15,993 nt of DNA, taken from the NCBI GenBank assembly GCA_035634055.1, contig DASQDR010000084.1:1-15993 (forward strand). Direction: 5' to 3'. Below, one piece after another: positions 7,401 through 13,832 of the stretch. Made by a program: the position numbers and the translations under genes. Within the stretch, counting starts at the first letter, position 1; each line of letters starts with the position of its first letter. Source of the stretch: JAICTV01 sp035634055. GTDB taxonomy: Bacteria; Planctomycetota; Phycisphaerae; Tepidisphaerales; Tepidisphaeraceae. Below the pieces are notes generated by a model, which was not told where the DNA came from, did not search any database, and saw only the letters and a list, made by a program, of their open reading frames with translations.

Positions 7401-10226
7401 TTCACCGGCGGCAGCTCGCAGGCGGTTCGACTCCACGTGAGCAGCGACGGGCGGATCCTGATCGGCGGGCACGTCCCGGCGACGTGGCACAACCCCGACG
7501 GCACCTCCACCGAGTACAACCCGACGTTCACTTTCCTGCGCCTGCTGCCCAACGGCACGCCGGACAACACCTTCGGCGGCGGCGATGGGCTGGTCGACGA
7601 CATGTTCTTCGCCGATGGCCGGCCCGCACTCTCCTCCCTGCTGATGGACTTCCGCGTGAGGGCGGACGGCTCGATCGCCGCGGTTGGCTCGCGCCATCGC
7701 AGTGGCGGCGCCACGCCCGACCTCGCCGTCGCCACCTACGCCGCCGACGGAGCGTTCCAGGGCGTGCAATATCGCACCGCCCACCCCGGCAGCACGTCGA
7801 TCGTCTTCGCCACCGCGCGCTTCGCGTCGGACGATGAGTTCTACGTGGCGGCGGAGTACAACGGCCCGATCGCGCGCTACCGCGTCAGCGACGCCACCGT
7901 CCGCGTGAGCAACCTGCTGAGCGGCGAGGACCCGGCCGACCTGCTCCCGCAGGCGGACGGCTCACTGCTGGTGGCCGGGAAGTATTCCACCAGCCAGATG
8001 CTCGCCCGCTTCAAGCCCGACGGCACGCGCGACATGACCTTCGGCACCAACGGACGGGTCACGCCCGCGACCGGCGCGACCTCCGGCGTCTACGCCGCCC
8101 TTCAGCCCAACGACCTGCACGTGCTGATCGGCGGGACCGGCGTCTCGTCCGCCGACTTCGTCATCGGCCGCGTGCGCCTCGGGGGCGGCGTCTACGTGAA
8201 CAACGTCGCGCCGATCGTCAACGTCGTCACCCCCGCCACCGCGCGGGTCGACGAGCCGGTCACGATCTTCTTCGGCCGGACCGATCCCGGCGCCGACACC
8301 GTCTCGAGCTGGACGATCAACTGGGCCGACGGCACCACCGACGTCCTGCCCGGCACCGCCACCAGCGCCACCCACACCTACGCGCGCCCGGCGATGTTCA
8401 ACCTGGTGGTGACGGCCACCGACGAGGACGGAGCGTTCCAGGCGCCCACGCCGCGCGTCCCGGTGCAGCCCGACTGGCGAATCGACAATCGCGTCCTCAC
8501 GCTCACCGGCGGCAGCGGCAACGATTCGGCGTCGCTCAACATCGACTCCGCGCAGCAGTTGCAGGTGGCCTGGGGCGGCGTGACGTTCGCCATCGCCGCG
8601 GCCGACTTCGACTCGATCGTGGTCGAGGGCGGCGCCGGCTCTGACAGCCTCACGCTCGATCACTCCGTCAACAAGCCGATCACCTTCAACGGCGGCAGCG
8701 GCGACACCCGCGACGGCGTCGTCTTCCGCGGCAGCGACGCCGCCGAGACGGTGACCATTGGCGCCAGTTCGGTCGTCATGGACGCCGAAGGGACCGCCAA
8801 CGATCGCTCCCTCACCTTCAGCGGCCTGGAGAACGTCAGCGTCTACACGTTCAATGGCGACGACGACTTCACCATCGATACCGGCGCCGTGCCGACCGGC
8901 TACACGCTCCAGGCGGGCGAGGGGAACAATTCCTTCGAGATCATCACCGCCCCGGCAGGCGCCGACCCCAAGTCCCCGGGCCACCCCAATGAGACCAGCG
9001 GGCTGCGGATCTTCGGCGGCTATGGTCACGACAGCGCCGTCGTCCGCCCGGGCGCGGGCGGGGGCATCTTCTTCAGTGCCGGCGGGTGGACCGCTCCGTC
9101 GTCGGGGCTGCGCGACACGCTTACCTTCCAGACCGGGGACGCCGACGATCTCGTCACCGTTGGCAGCAGCTTCGGCAACAACGCCATCACCGGCGGCGGG
9201 AGCGTCGCGAGCTTCTCGCTGATCCAGGCGCTGGTCGTCGAGACCGGCGGCGGGAACGACCGCGTCGACATCACCCGCCTGCCCTCGGGCGTGGCGACGA
9301 GGATTGACGCGGGGGCGGGGGCTGACGCGTTCAACCTCATCACGACTGCATCAACGGCCGCTCAGACGAACACGTTCCTCGTCTGGACCGATCGCGTGCA
9401 GTGGGCGAGCAACACGTTCGCGTACAGCCAGTTTGAATCTGCCGCCATGACCGGCACGAGCGCGAGCGAAACGGTCCACCTCAACCAGGTGCCGACGATC
9501 CCGCTGGCGCTGAACTGGAACGGCGGGAGCGACGCGCTGTTCGTGAACAACGGGACCTACGTCTTCCCCGCCGCCGACGCCACGCCCGCCGCGGCGACGA
9601 CCGGCCTGAGCGTGACCGTCCGCCCCGGCGGTACCGTGCTGTTCGACGGCAGCCGGCGCATCGCGGGGCTAACCCTTGACGGCGGCTCGGCCGCGCTGAC
9701 CGCGGGCGGAAAGAGCGTGCTCGTCACCCGCGCGCTCAGCATCATCAACGGCGGATCACTCGACCTGGCCGACAACGACTTGGTGATCGACTACGCCGGC
9801 AGCACGTCCCCATTGGGCGCCTGGCAGGACGGCACGGATCAAGGCGTGATCCGCGATCTGCGTCTCGGCCGCAACGGCGGGACGTGGGACGGCCCCGGCC
9901 TGCGCACCAGCGCCGCCGTCGGCAGCCGCACGTCGCTCGGCGTCTCCGAAGCCTCCGCCGCCCTCGGCCTGGCCCCCGACCAAACGGCCCTGTGGAACGG
10001 GCAGCAGGTCGACGCGACGTCGGTCCTGGTGAAGTTCACCCACACCGGCGACGCCAACCTGGACGGCCGCATCAACGGCGACGACTACTTCGCCATCGAC
10101 GCCCACGTCGCCTCGGCCAACCCGTGGGGCTGGTGGCGCGGTGACATCGACTACAACGGCAAGATCAACGGCGACGACTATTGGCTGATCGATTCCACTA
10201 TCGGCCAAGCGACCGAGTTGCTCTGA
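4461..10226 (+). CDS. Giant surface protein with PKD domains, delta-60 repeat region and dockerin-like C-terminus
   Basis: This 1921-residue protein is probably extracellular or cell-surface. No enzyme domain is visible, so an adhesin or scaffold role is inferred only. Residues 1-36 are basic, then 37-48 carry the motif VEQLERRTLLAA. About 50-485 is rich in GGGD/GAGADD-type turns and looks like a calcium-binding beta-solenoid. Three PKD-like domains follow at about 487-770, each with YEWD(F/L)DYDG (residues 520, 616, 711), then a fourth (DWGDGTVDVLPG, about 771-855). Residues about 855-1246 match delta-60 repeats (DGKIL at 886 and 938, DGRIL at 996), probably a beta-propeller. A fifth PKD-like domain (NWADGTTDVLPG) is at about 1249-1337, then another solenoid-like stretch. 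The shared cassette is at about 1765-1921, with its dockerin-like pair from 1863. Start: the ATG at 4461 follows GGGAG at 4453-4457, a short 3-base spacing, but it fits the family N-terminus. The stop is 11 bases from the convergent FRG gene. Confidence 0.88.
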   Translation: MSRQGKEYLDHLARRAAAEVVDPRRGRRRRRATAAGVEQLERRTLLAASLSNGVLSIVGTDGTDLVTYGIGSKAGRIYIDLNGARTDYALSNVARIDVSLGGGGDLLQTYPFGKPVSANLGAGADDRIEITGTASNDSIGVSANRVTVGSHAYDYDAGCENVFVFGAGGDADTMALSAAAGIGTANIHFQTGSGFDVLDATSDWAGDIHFTSGDGGDHLIARAKTNFDYDSGDGLDSLTTYTTAHADHLTVHDDYYLGLYVESQFIRDINFTGVHELRIEPDPAAPATGSGQVHTISLSVRRYSGVNVTVVGGGDAEHVYVRSHPAFETGTSLNFDGNGGDDRLELAEDAYLLANFNGGAGFDGLAFAGTSGDDTIRADLDNVTTGLTPSDGKSNVNYTGVEHAVVAGEGGSDTFYVNASAATAFNVLGPRFGGNDPLDALHLGHGGGNSTSINWTNGYSAGYMTFSDRQTITWSGMDSVSRPIVRPFADAGGPYEVMEGKSIVLDASASKPYEGSITKYEWDFDYDGTNFNVDATGVKPTFSAAGKRYPLTLTVAVRVTDGAGASYASIDTATLTLKPTAAPIAEANGPYEMYVNGSITLSSANSRDPDGYIARYEWDLDYDGVTFNVDSTLASPTTGAGGRPAGDVRTVALRVIDDIGAVSSIDTATVTLKSSAPPTVTTTGPYTSVEMGSIAMRANATAGAGDFIFRYEWDFDYDGVNFTVDSAAGAQPTYDHSWDGPSTRNVAVRVITNQGQTAIAATIVQVTNVAPTVTFSGGASVDEGSPHTITLGASGDPGPDAISSWRIDWGDGTVDVLPGNPTTATHTYDDGPAGRLISASVSDEDGTYAAVGAATVDPSFGSNGLGYIAPNLGSTDVVKKLLVTGDGKILAVGTGTTSIQLARFHPNGSTDTSFGSAGKAVFNTQYSTSVFDARLQPDGKILVAGGTANGTGTTTFTVLRYTANGALDTSFANGGVYKREFTGGSSQAVRLHVSSDGRILIGGHVPATWHNPDGTSTEYNPTFTFLRLLPNGTPDNTFGGGDGLVDDMFFADGRPALSSLLMDFRVRADGSIAAVGSRHRSGGATPDLAVATYAADGAFQGVQYRTAHPGSTSIVFATARFASDDEFYVAAEYNGPIARYRVSDATVRVSNLLSGEDPADLLPQADGSLLVAGKYSTSQMLARFKPDGTRDMTFGTNGRVTPATGATSGVYAALQPNDLHVLIGGTGVSSADFVIGRVRLGGGVYVNNVAPIVNVVTPATARVDEPVTIFFGRTDPGADTVSSWTINWADGTTDVLPGTATSATHTYARPAMFNLVVTATDEDGAFQAPTPRVPVQPDWRIDNRVLTLTGGSGNDSASLNIDSAQQLQVAWGGVTFAIAAADFDSIVVEGGAGSDSLTLDHSVNKPITFNGGSGDTRDGVVFRGSDAAETVTIGASSVVMDAEGTANDRSLTFSGLENVSVYTFNGDDDFTIDTGAVPTGYTLQAGEGNNSFEIITAPAGADPKSPGHPNETSGLRIFGGYGHDSAVVRPGAGGGIFFSAGGWTAPSSGLRDTLTFQTGDADDLVTVGSSFGNNAITGGGSVASFSLIQALVVETGGGNDRVDITRLPSGVATRIDAGAGADAFNLITTASTAAQTNTFLVWTDRVQWASNTFAYSQFESAAMTGTSASETVHLNQVPTIPLALNWNGGSDALFVNNGTYVFPAADATPAAATTGLSVTVRPGGTVLFDGSRRIAGLTLDGGSAALTAGGKSVLVTRALSIINGGSLDLADNDLVIDYAGSTSPLGAWQDGTDQGVIRDLRLGRNGGTWDGPGLRTSAAVGSRTSLGVSEASAALGLAPDQTALWNGQQVDATSVLVKFTHTGDANLDGRINGDDYFAIDAHVASANPWGWWRGDIDYNGKINGDDYWLIDSTIGQATELL
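5920..6770 (+). repeat. Three tandem PKD-like coding repeats within the giant surface protein
   Basis: Three units of roughly 285-288 bases share a strongly conserved core coding YEWD(F/L)DYDG, beginning at 6018, 6306 and 6591. Each core is followed by a (V/T)NF or VTF and a VDs/VDa segment. Domain boundaries lie near LTLKPT and VTLKSS. The regular period suggests tandem duplication. The PKD assignment rests on the WDFDYDG core and the GPY start of each unit, and the precise edges are estimates. Confidence 0.7.
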
Positions 10227-10237
10227 CGCTCGGCGGC

Positions 10238-11248
10238 TCATCGATCCGATCGCCGCGCGGCATCGGGGTTGCCTTGCTCCGACTCCAAGGCCTCGGCGGC
10301 TTCGCGCGCTAATCTGGCGCTGGGAACGTCGGTGCGCGGGCTGTAGTAGCGCTTGAGCCAGCGGCTCAGGCCGTCCAGGCCCGGGAAGAGCACGCGCTCG
10401 GTCACGTTCGCCTGGTCCAGCTTGTCGCGCACCTCCCACTTCAGTTTCGCCGGGATGATGATGCGATCGTACACCCCCGCGTGACCGGCCAGCCACGGCT
10501 CGATCTGCGCCTCGGGCGAGGACATCAGCGAGAACAGCGCGAACTGGTTGACGATGCGGTCGTCCAGGCTCGGCGGCTCCATGAACAGGACGAACGGGCC
10601 CGTGCCACTTCCGCGCGACGCGCTTACCCCTCGTGAGGCGCTGCTCGCGCGTGAGGCGCTGCTCCCGCGCGACGGGCTGCCATCCTTGCTCTGGCCGCGT
10701 GCTCCGCGCCCCTCGCCTCGCCCGCGTCCGCCGGGTTTGGCCAGCCGGTCCAGCGCCGGCAGGTCGTCGGCGACGCGGTCGAGCATCGCCGCGGTGAAGA
10801 CGTCCGCCTGCTCCTGCTTGAGGATCTGCCGCAGCTTCGCCGGCAGCAGGCGGTGGGCGGCGGAATAGTTGACGCACCAGACCACGCCGTCCTGGTCGAA
10901 CCGCTCGACGTCCTGCGTCGCGAAGTGCAGGGCGACGAACGGGGAATACGTCCAGTCCAGCAGGCGCGTCGGCAGGCCGTGGTGCTTCGCCAGCGAGAGC
11001 CAGTTCCAGATCGAGTCGCCGGTGACGGCGTCGCGATGGGCGTACTTGCGGAAGTTGCGAAGCAGGTGCCCCTCCTGTCGCGCGTACGGGCCTCCCAGGC
11101 GCGCCAGCGTGGTGGTCAGGTCGGCGTCGGCCCCCTGCACGCCGCGGAACGCGAACGCCGAGCGGAAGCGCCCGAGGTGCGGCTGCCAGGCGTCGCCGTA
11201 GAGCCGGCCGAGGAGATCGTCAAAGCTGCTCGCGCGGTATTCGGCCAT
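10238..11248 (-). CDS. FRG domain-containing protein
   Basis: With the start at 11248 this is a 336-residue protein. The FRG family signatures are clear: FAFRG at residues 32-36 with F34-R35-G36, KHHGLPTRLLDW at 88-99, then SPFVALHFA at 102-110. A later block, PFVLFMEPPSLDDRIVNQ, starts at residue 218 and also fits. To my knowledge the biochemical role of FRG proteins is unsettled; they occur as single genes and in mobile or defence-like settings. No signal peptide or membrane segment is seen, so a cytoplasmic location is likely. Residues 173-217 are a Gly/Arg/Ser low-complexity insert, partly built from an 18-bp repeat. The frame stays open upstream to GTG at 11386, with an ATG at 11302. The extra residues come from an A/G-rich intergenic tract and no start has a clear Shine-Dalgarno, so I chose the ATG just before the domain. 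It converges on the giant gene with an 11-base gap. Confidence 0.82.
   Translation of the reverse strand: MAEYRASSFDDLLGRLYGDAWQPHLGRFRSAFAFRGVQGADADLTTTLARLGGPYARQEGHLLRNFRKYAHRDAVTGDSIWNWLSLAKHHGLPTRLLDWTYSPFVALHFATQDVERFDQDGVVWCVNYSAAHRLLPAKLRQILKQEQADVFTAAMLDRVADDLPALDRLAKPGGRGRGEGRGARGQSKDGSPSRGSSASRASSASRGVSASRGSGTGPFVLFMEPPSLDDRIVNQFALFSLMSSPEAQIEPWLAGHAGVYDRIIIPAKLKWEVRDKLDQANVTERVLFPGLDGLSRWLKRYYSPRTDVPSARLAREAAEALESEQGNPDAARRSDR
10614..10685. repeat. 18-bp minisatellite, about four copies, inside the FRG gene
   Basis: Four consecutive 18-base units lie at 10614-10631, 10632-10649, 10650-10667 and 10668-10685. The middle two are nearly identical (CGTGAGGCGCTGCTCGCG versus CGTGAGGCGCTGCTCCCG) and the outer two are more diverged. 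On the coding strand they give the hexapeptide pattern SRGSSA / SRASSA / SRGVSA. The period is a multiple of three, so the frame is kept. Confidence 0.75.
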
Positions 11249-11316
11249 GCTGACCGCGAGGATACCGCGCCGGCGCGTTGGCGGGAGCGGACGGTTCGGC
11301 ATAGGCTCGCGCACGC

Positions 11317-11375
11317 GAAGGATGAAGGCGGAAGATGAAGGATCAAGAATGCTGAATGCGGAATGATGACTGAAC
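11317..11375. repeat. A/G-rich degenerate GAAGGATGAA / GAATGCTGAATG tract
   Basis: This stretch is visibly different in composition from its GC-rich surroundings and is made of short quasi-repeats (GAAGGATGAAGG, GGAAGATGAAGGAT, GAATGCTGAATGCGGAATG). Read on the minus strand it gives the SHHSAFSILDPSSSAFIL type of peptide. That is typical of intergenic filler repeats in many environmental genomes rather than protein. It lies between the divergent FRG and DinB genes and is the reason for rejecting the longest FRG start. Confidence 0.5.
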
Positions 11376-11466
11376 GAAGCGGTCACGCGGCCCCGAACAG
11401 TAGCGGTTCCAATGGGCGCAAGCGCTCGGCCGCGGGCGCGGGGGCGGCAACGAAGGAGTTGGACTG

Positions 11467-11928
11467 ATGGTGGACGCGACGCTGGTAACGCTGGCGCGGG
11501 AAGTGCGCGGCAGCACGCTCATGATGCTCGACGGGTTGAGCGACCACCAGGCGCGCTTCGCCGCGCTGAGCAACTCAATCCTCTGGCACGCGGGGCACGC
11601 GCTGGTGGTGGTCGAGCACTTGTCGGTCATGCCCCTCACGGGCGGATCGGCCGGCTATCCGCCCGCCTACTTCGCCGCGTTCAGTTGGAAGAGCAACCCG
11701 CGCGGCGTGACGGACTGGCCGGCGGTGGCGGAGGTGCGCGGCGAGTTGCAGTCGCAGTTTGATCGCCTGCTGGCCGCGATGGAGCGCGCGACGCCGGAGC
11801 AGCTGGACGCAAAAGACGCGCGCAGCGGCCGGACGGTCCGCTGGTCGGTCGTCCACGGCCTGCACGATGAGGCCCGCCATCAGGGCGAAATCTGGCTTCT
11901 GCGAAAGATGCTGCTGCGCGGCGCCTGA
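11467..11928 (+). CDS. DinB-like (DinB/YfiT superfamily) four-helix-bundle protein
   Basis: This 153-residue protein has the size and layout of DinB-like proteins, which are four-helix bundles that usually bind a divalent metal through three histidines. Some relatives are thiol transferases, but many have unknown roles. An early helix carries WHAGH at 40-44, and the C-terminal helix carries HGLHDEARHQGEI at 130-142. H44, H133 and H138 are therefore the likely metal ligands, with H41 and H130 as alternatives. There is no signal peptide, so a cytosolic location is likely. The start is well supported: AAGGAG at 11453-11458 lies 8 bases before the ATG. It stands alone between a divergent FRG gene and a convergent sodC. 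Family membership is fairly sure, but the substrate cannot be told from sequence. Confidence 0.85.
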   Translation: MVDATLVTLAREVRGSTLMMLDGLSDHQARFAALSNSILWHAGHALVVVEHLSVMPLTGGSAGYPPAYFAAFSWKSNPRGVTDWPAVAEVRGELQSQFDRLLAAMERATPEQLDAKDARSGRTVRWSVVHGLHDEARHQGEIWLLRKMLLRGA

Positions 11929-11936
11929 CCCTGTGC

Positions 11937-12061
11937 AGAGATCACCACGAAGTCACGAAGTGGTTGTTCGCTAGTTTCATGCTCCTCGGCAATCGATGCA
12001 TGAGGTGAGCTGAGGCAAAGCGGGACCGCTCCGTACCTCCGTGCCTTTGTAGTTCACCTCT
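11937..12061. repeat. Imperfect inverted repeat flanking about 75 bases, CACGAAG-type intergenic element
   Basis: The left arm at 11937-11960 (AGAGATCACCACGAAG...) and the right arm at 12037-12061 (...CCTTTGTAGTTCACCTCT) are inverted relatives. By hand alignment about 18 of 24 positions match, with one gap. The arms resemble the 'ACCACGAAGgCACGAAG' filler repeats of environmental bacterial genomes (recalled, not searched). It lies between the convergent DinB-like and sodC genes and could form a long weak hairpin. It might end transcription from both sides or be a decayed non-autonomous element. Confidence 0.45.
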
Positions 12062-12081
12062 GATCGGACCAATGACGTCGC

Positions 12082-12720
12082 CTACTTCTGCATCTCGATC
12101 AGCCCACCGGCGATGCGGGCGCCGGAGTTGCCGCTCGGTTGGCTCTTCAGGTCGTCCGCCTTCTCATGGATGATGACCGGCTTGCCGAGGACGTCGTTCT
12201 TCTCCCCGCCGAGGGTGATGTCGGTGACGGTGAGGTCGATGCTGGCCTTGCCGCTCTCGTCGGCGGTGAGGTTGCCGAAGTCGCCGGCGTGGACCGGGCT
12301 GGTGGTCGGGCCGCCGTGCGGGTGCTTGTCGGGGTTGTAGTGCCCGCCGGTGCTCATCAGGTCCGGGGCAGACATGTCACCCTTCTCGTGAATGTGGATT
12401 CCGTGCCGCCCGGGCGGCAGGCCGGTCAGGTCGCCGGTGATCTTCACCCGGCCGCCGGTCTGGGTGAAGGTGATCTTGCCGGTGGGCGTCCCCCACGACG
12501 GCTGCGTGCTGGCCGCCTGCGACGGACGGATGTTGGCAACGGCCACTTTCGTCCCGGCCTGGTCAGTGCCGCCGGCGGATCGCGTGGCGGCGGTTGTGGG
12601 GTGCGCGGCACCATGCTCGGCATCGTGGCCCGCTCCGCCGGCGCCGCCCGAGTCCTGGCATCCCAACACGAGCGCGGCGGCGAGGGCGGCGGGAGCGGCG
12701 AGCAGCGTCAGGCGGTTCAT
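12082..12720 (-). CDS. sodC: Lipoprotein Cu/Zn superoxide dismutase
   Basis: This 212-residue enzyme of the cell envelope converts superoxide to oxygen and hydrogen peroxide. Residues 1-21 form a lipoprotein signal (LAAALVLGC, lipid-attached Cys21; Gln at +2 suggests the outer membrane). A flexible linker follows to about residue 76. The SOD domain runs from about 80 to 210. By alignment with the family, the copper ligands are H109, H111, H127 and H185 and the zinc ligands are H127, H135, H144 and D147, in the usual spacing. The active-site Arg is R202. Oddly, both disulfide cysteines are replaced: M116 in HEKGDMSAPD and G205 in ARIAGGLI. The linker carries H32, H36 and H40 at four-residue spacing. 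The start is firm, with GGAGGA four bases before the ATG. It is divergent from the VTT gene and appears to be a single-gene unit. Confidence 0.95.
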   Translation of the reverse strand: MNRLTLLAAPAALAAALVLGCQDSGGAGGAGHDAEHGAAHPTTAATRSAGGTDQAGTKVAVANIRPSQAASTQPSWGTPTGKITFTQTGGRVKITGDLTGLPPGRHGIHIHEKGDMSAPDLMSTGGHYNPDKHPHGGPTTSPVHAGDFGNLTADESGKASIDLTVTDITLGGEKNDVLGKPVIIHEKADDLKSQPSGNSGARIAGGLIEMQK

Positions 12721-12788
12721 GTGGTCCTCCAGGAGGTTGTGATCGGCCGGCGCAGCGATCGGCGAAACGCCGCTCGCCTGCGCGGCGC

Positions 12789-12818
12789 GTTATAAATCGC
12801 GACCATTACAAGATGCAA
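12789..12818 (-). promoter_or_regulatory. Candidate sodC promoter
   Basis: On the minus strand, TATAAC (12794 to 12789) matches a -10 box at 5 of 6 bases. TTGCAT (12818 to 12813) lies 18 bases upstream as a weak -35. The local A/T content stands out from the GC-rich gap. Transcription would start about 60 bases before the ATG. The leader contains a small CGGCG-AAA-CGCCG hairpin at 12760-12772. Confidence 0.35.
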
Positions 12819-12945
12819 CGGCCGAAGCGCCGGGGCGTGCCGCCGCGATTTCGAGACGGTCGCGGCGCGACCGTGCGTGCCAGTGCGCAAAGCCGCACGC
12901 CCGCGGGTGGCAGTGCCGCGCCGACGGGACTAGGCTTGGGCAGCG

Positions 12946-13785
12946 ATGAAGGACCCGGCCACCCAAGTCTCGCCCTCGGCAGCGGCGGTGCATCCGCCGG
13001 CGTCACCCCACGATGTCGGGGCGCCGCCCGCACCGCCGCGCGACGCGCGCCACTCGCCGCGGCCCTTTCGCCGGTTCATTCAGAAGATCGGCCCGGCCGG
13101 CCCCGTCGCGCTGATCGCGACGGTGCTGCCGATCGCCGGCTCGATCGGCGTGCTCACGCTCGGCCCGCTGGCGGCGTACTGGCTCCGCGGGCACGGGACG
13201 GGCGGGGTGGTGGTCTTCACCCTGTCGTTCATGTTCCTCGGTGCCGTCGCGCTGGCGCCCACCTATACCACCTCGATGATCGCGGGCTGGGCGTTCGGCT
13301 TCCGCGTGGGGTTCCCCGCGGTCCTGATCGGCACCGTCGGCGGAGCCCTGCTCTGCTACGTCGCGGCGCGGCGGCTGGCGGCGGATCGGGTGGCGTCGTC
13401 CTTCGAGCACCACCCCAAGTGGGAGGTCGTCCGCCGCGCGCTGGTCGAGGAGACGGCCGGCAAGACCCTCTGGATCGTCTTCCTCCTGCGCCTCTCGCCG
13501 GTGCTGCCGTTCGGCACCACCAACGTCCTGCTGGCCACGACGCGCGTGCGGGTCTGGATCTACACCCTCGGCACGATCCTCGGGCTCGTGCCGCGCCTCG
13601 GGCTCGTCGCCATGGCGGCGGCGGGGGCGGAGCGGCTCGACTTCGCCTCGGCCGACAGTTGGTGGATGCTCGCCGGCGGGCTGCTCGCCACCGGGCTGTT
13701 CATCCTCGTCATGGCGGTCGTCGGAAAGCGTGCGCTCGACCGCGCGACGCGTGGCGAACAGCTACCGGCGCAGCCGATGGGATGA
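12946..13785 (+). CDS. VTT-domain (TVP38/TMEM64, DedA-like) inner membrane protein
   Basis: This 279-residue polytopic membrane protein belongs to the VTT superfamily; some members act as lipid scramblases or in envelope homeostasis, and most bacterial ones are uncharacterised. Residues 1-48 are a Pro/Ala-rich, basic cytoplasmic tail. Hydrophobic segments lie at about 52-80, 86-118, 120-141, 174-198, 204-228 and 240-262. The family core is visible as AGWAFGFRVGFPAVLIGTVG (residues 113-132), and then LLRLSPVLPFGTTN with R182, followed by YTLGTILGLVP, the usual Arg-x-x-Pro and Gly-x-x-Leu-Gly signature. The ATG at 12946 lacks a clear Shine-Dalgarno. A start slightly elsewhere is possible, but the tail composition and the divergent gap to sodC fit. 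The pectate lyase gene 162 bases downstream has its own promoter. Substrate and role are unknown. Confidence 0.85.
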   Translation: MKDPATQVSPSAAAVHPPASPHDVGAPPAPPRDARHSPRPFRRFIQKIGPAGPVALIATVLPIAGSIGVLTLGPLAAYWLRGHGTGGVVVFTLSFMFLGAVALAPTYTTSMIAGWAFGFRVGFPAVLIGTVGGALLCYVAARRLAADRVASSFEHHPKWEVVRRALVEETAGKTLWIVFLLRLSPVLPFGTTNVLLATTRVRVWIYTLGTILGLVPRLGLVAMAAAGAERLDFASADSWWMLAGGLLATGLFILVMAVVGKRALDRATRGEQLPAQPMG

Positions 13786-13832
13786 CCGGCCGCAGCCTCG
13801 GTTCCGGCGTCACATGATCGGGCGCAATGTTT

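Noticed and set aside
5454..7784. Long minus-strand open frame (776 codons) opposite the giant surface protein
   Set aside because: Same shadow composition and no recognisable domain; the plus-strand PKD and delta-60 repeats account for the sequence.
10614..10685. Short tandem repeats as a possible CRISPR array
   Set aside because: The units are 18 bases and directly adjacent with no spacers, lie in frame in a coding gene, and no cas gene is present.
12594..13817. Plus-strand open frame (407 codons) overlapping sodC and the VTT gene
   Set aside because: It is Arg/Ala/Gly-rich without motifs and lies in another frame over two well-supported genes.
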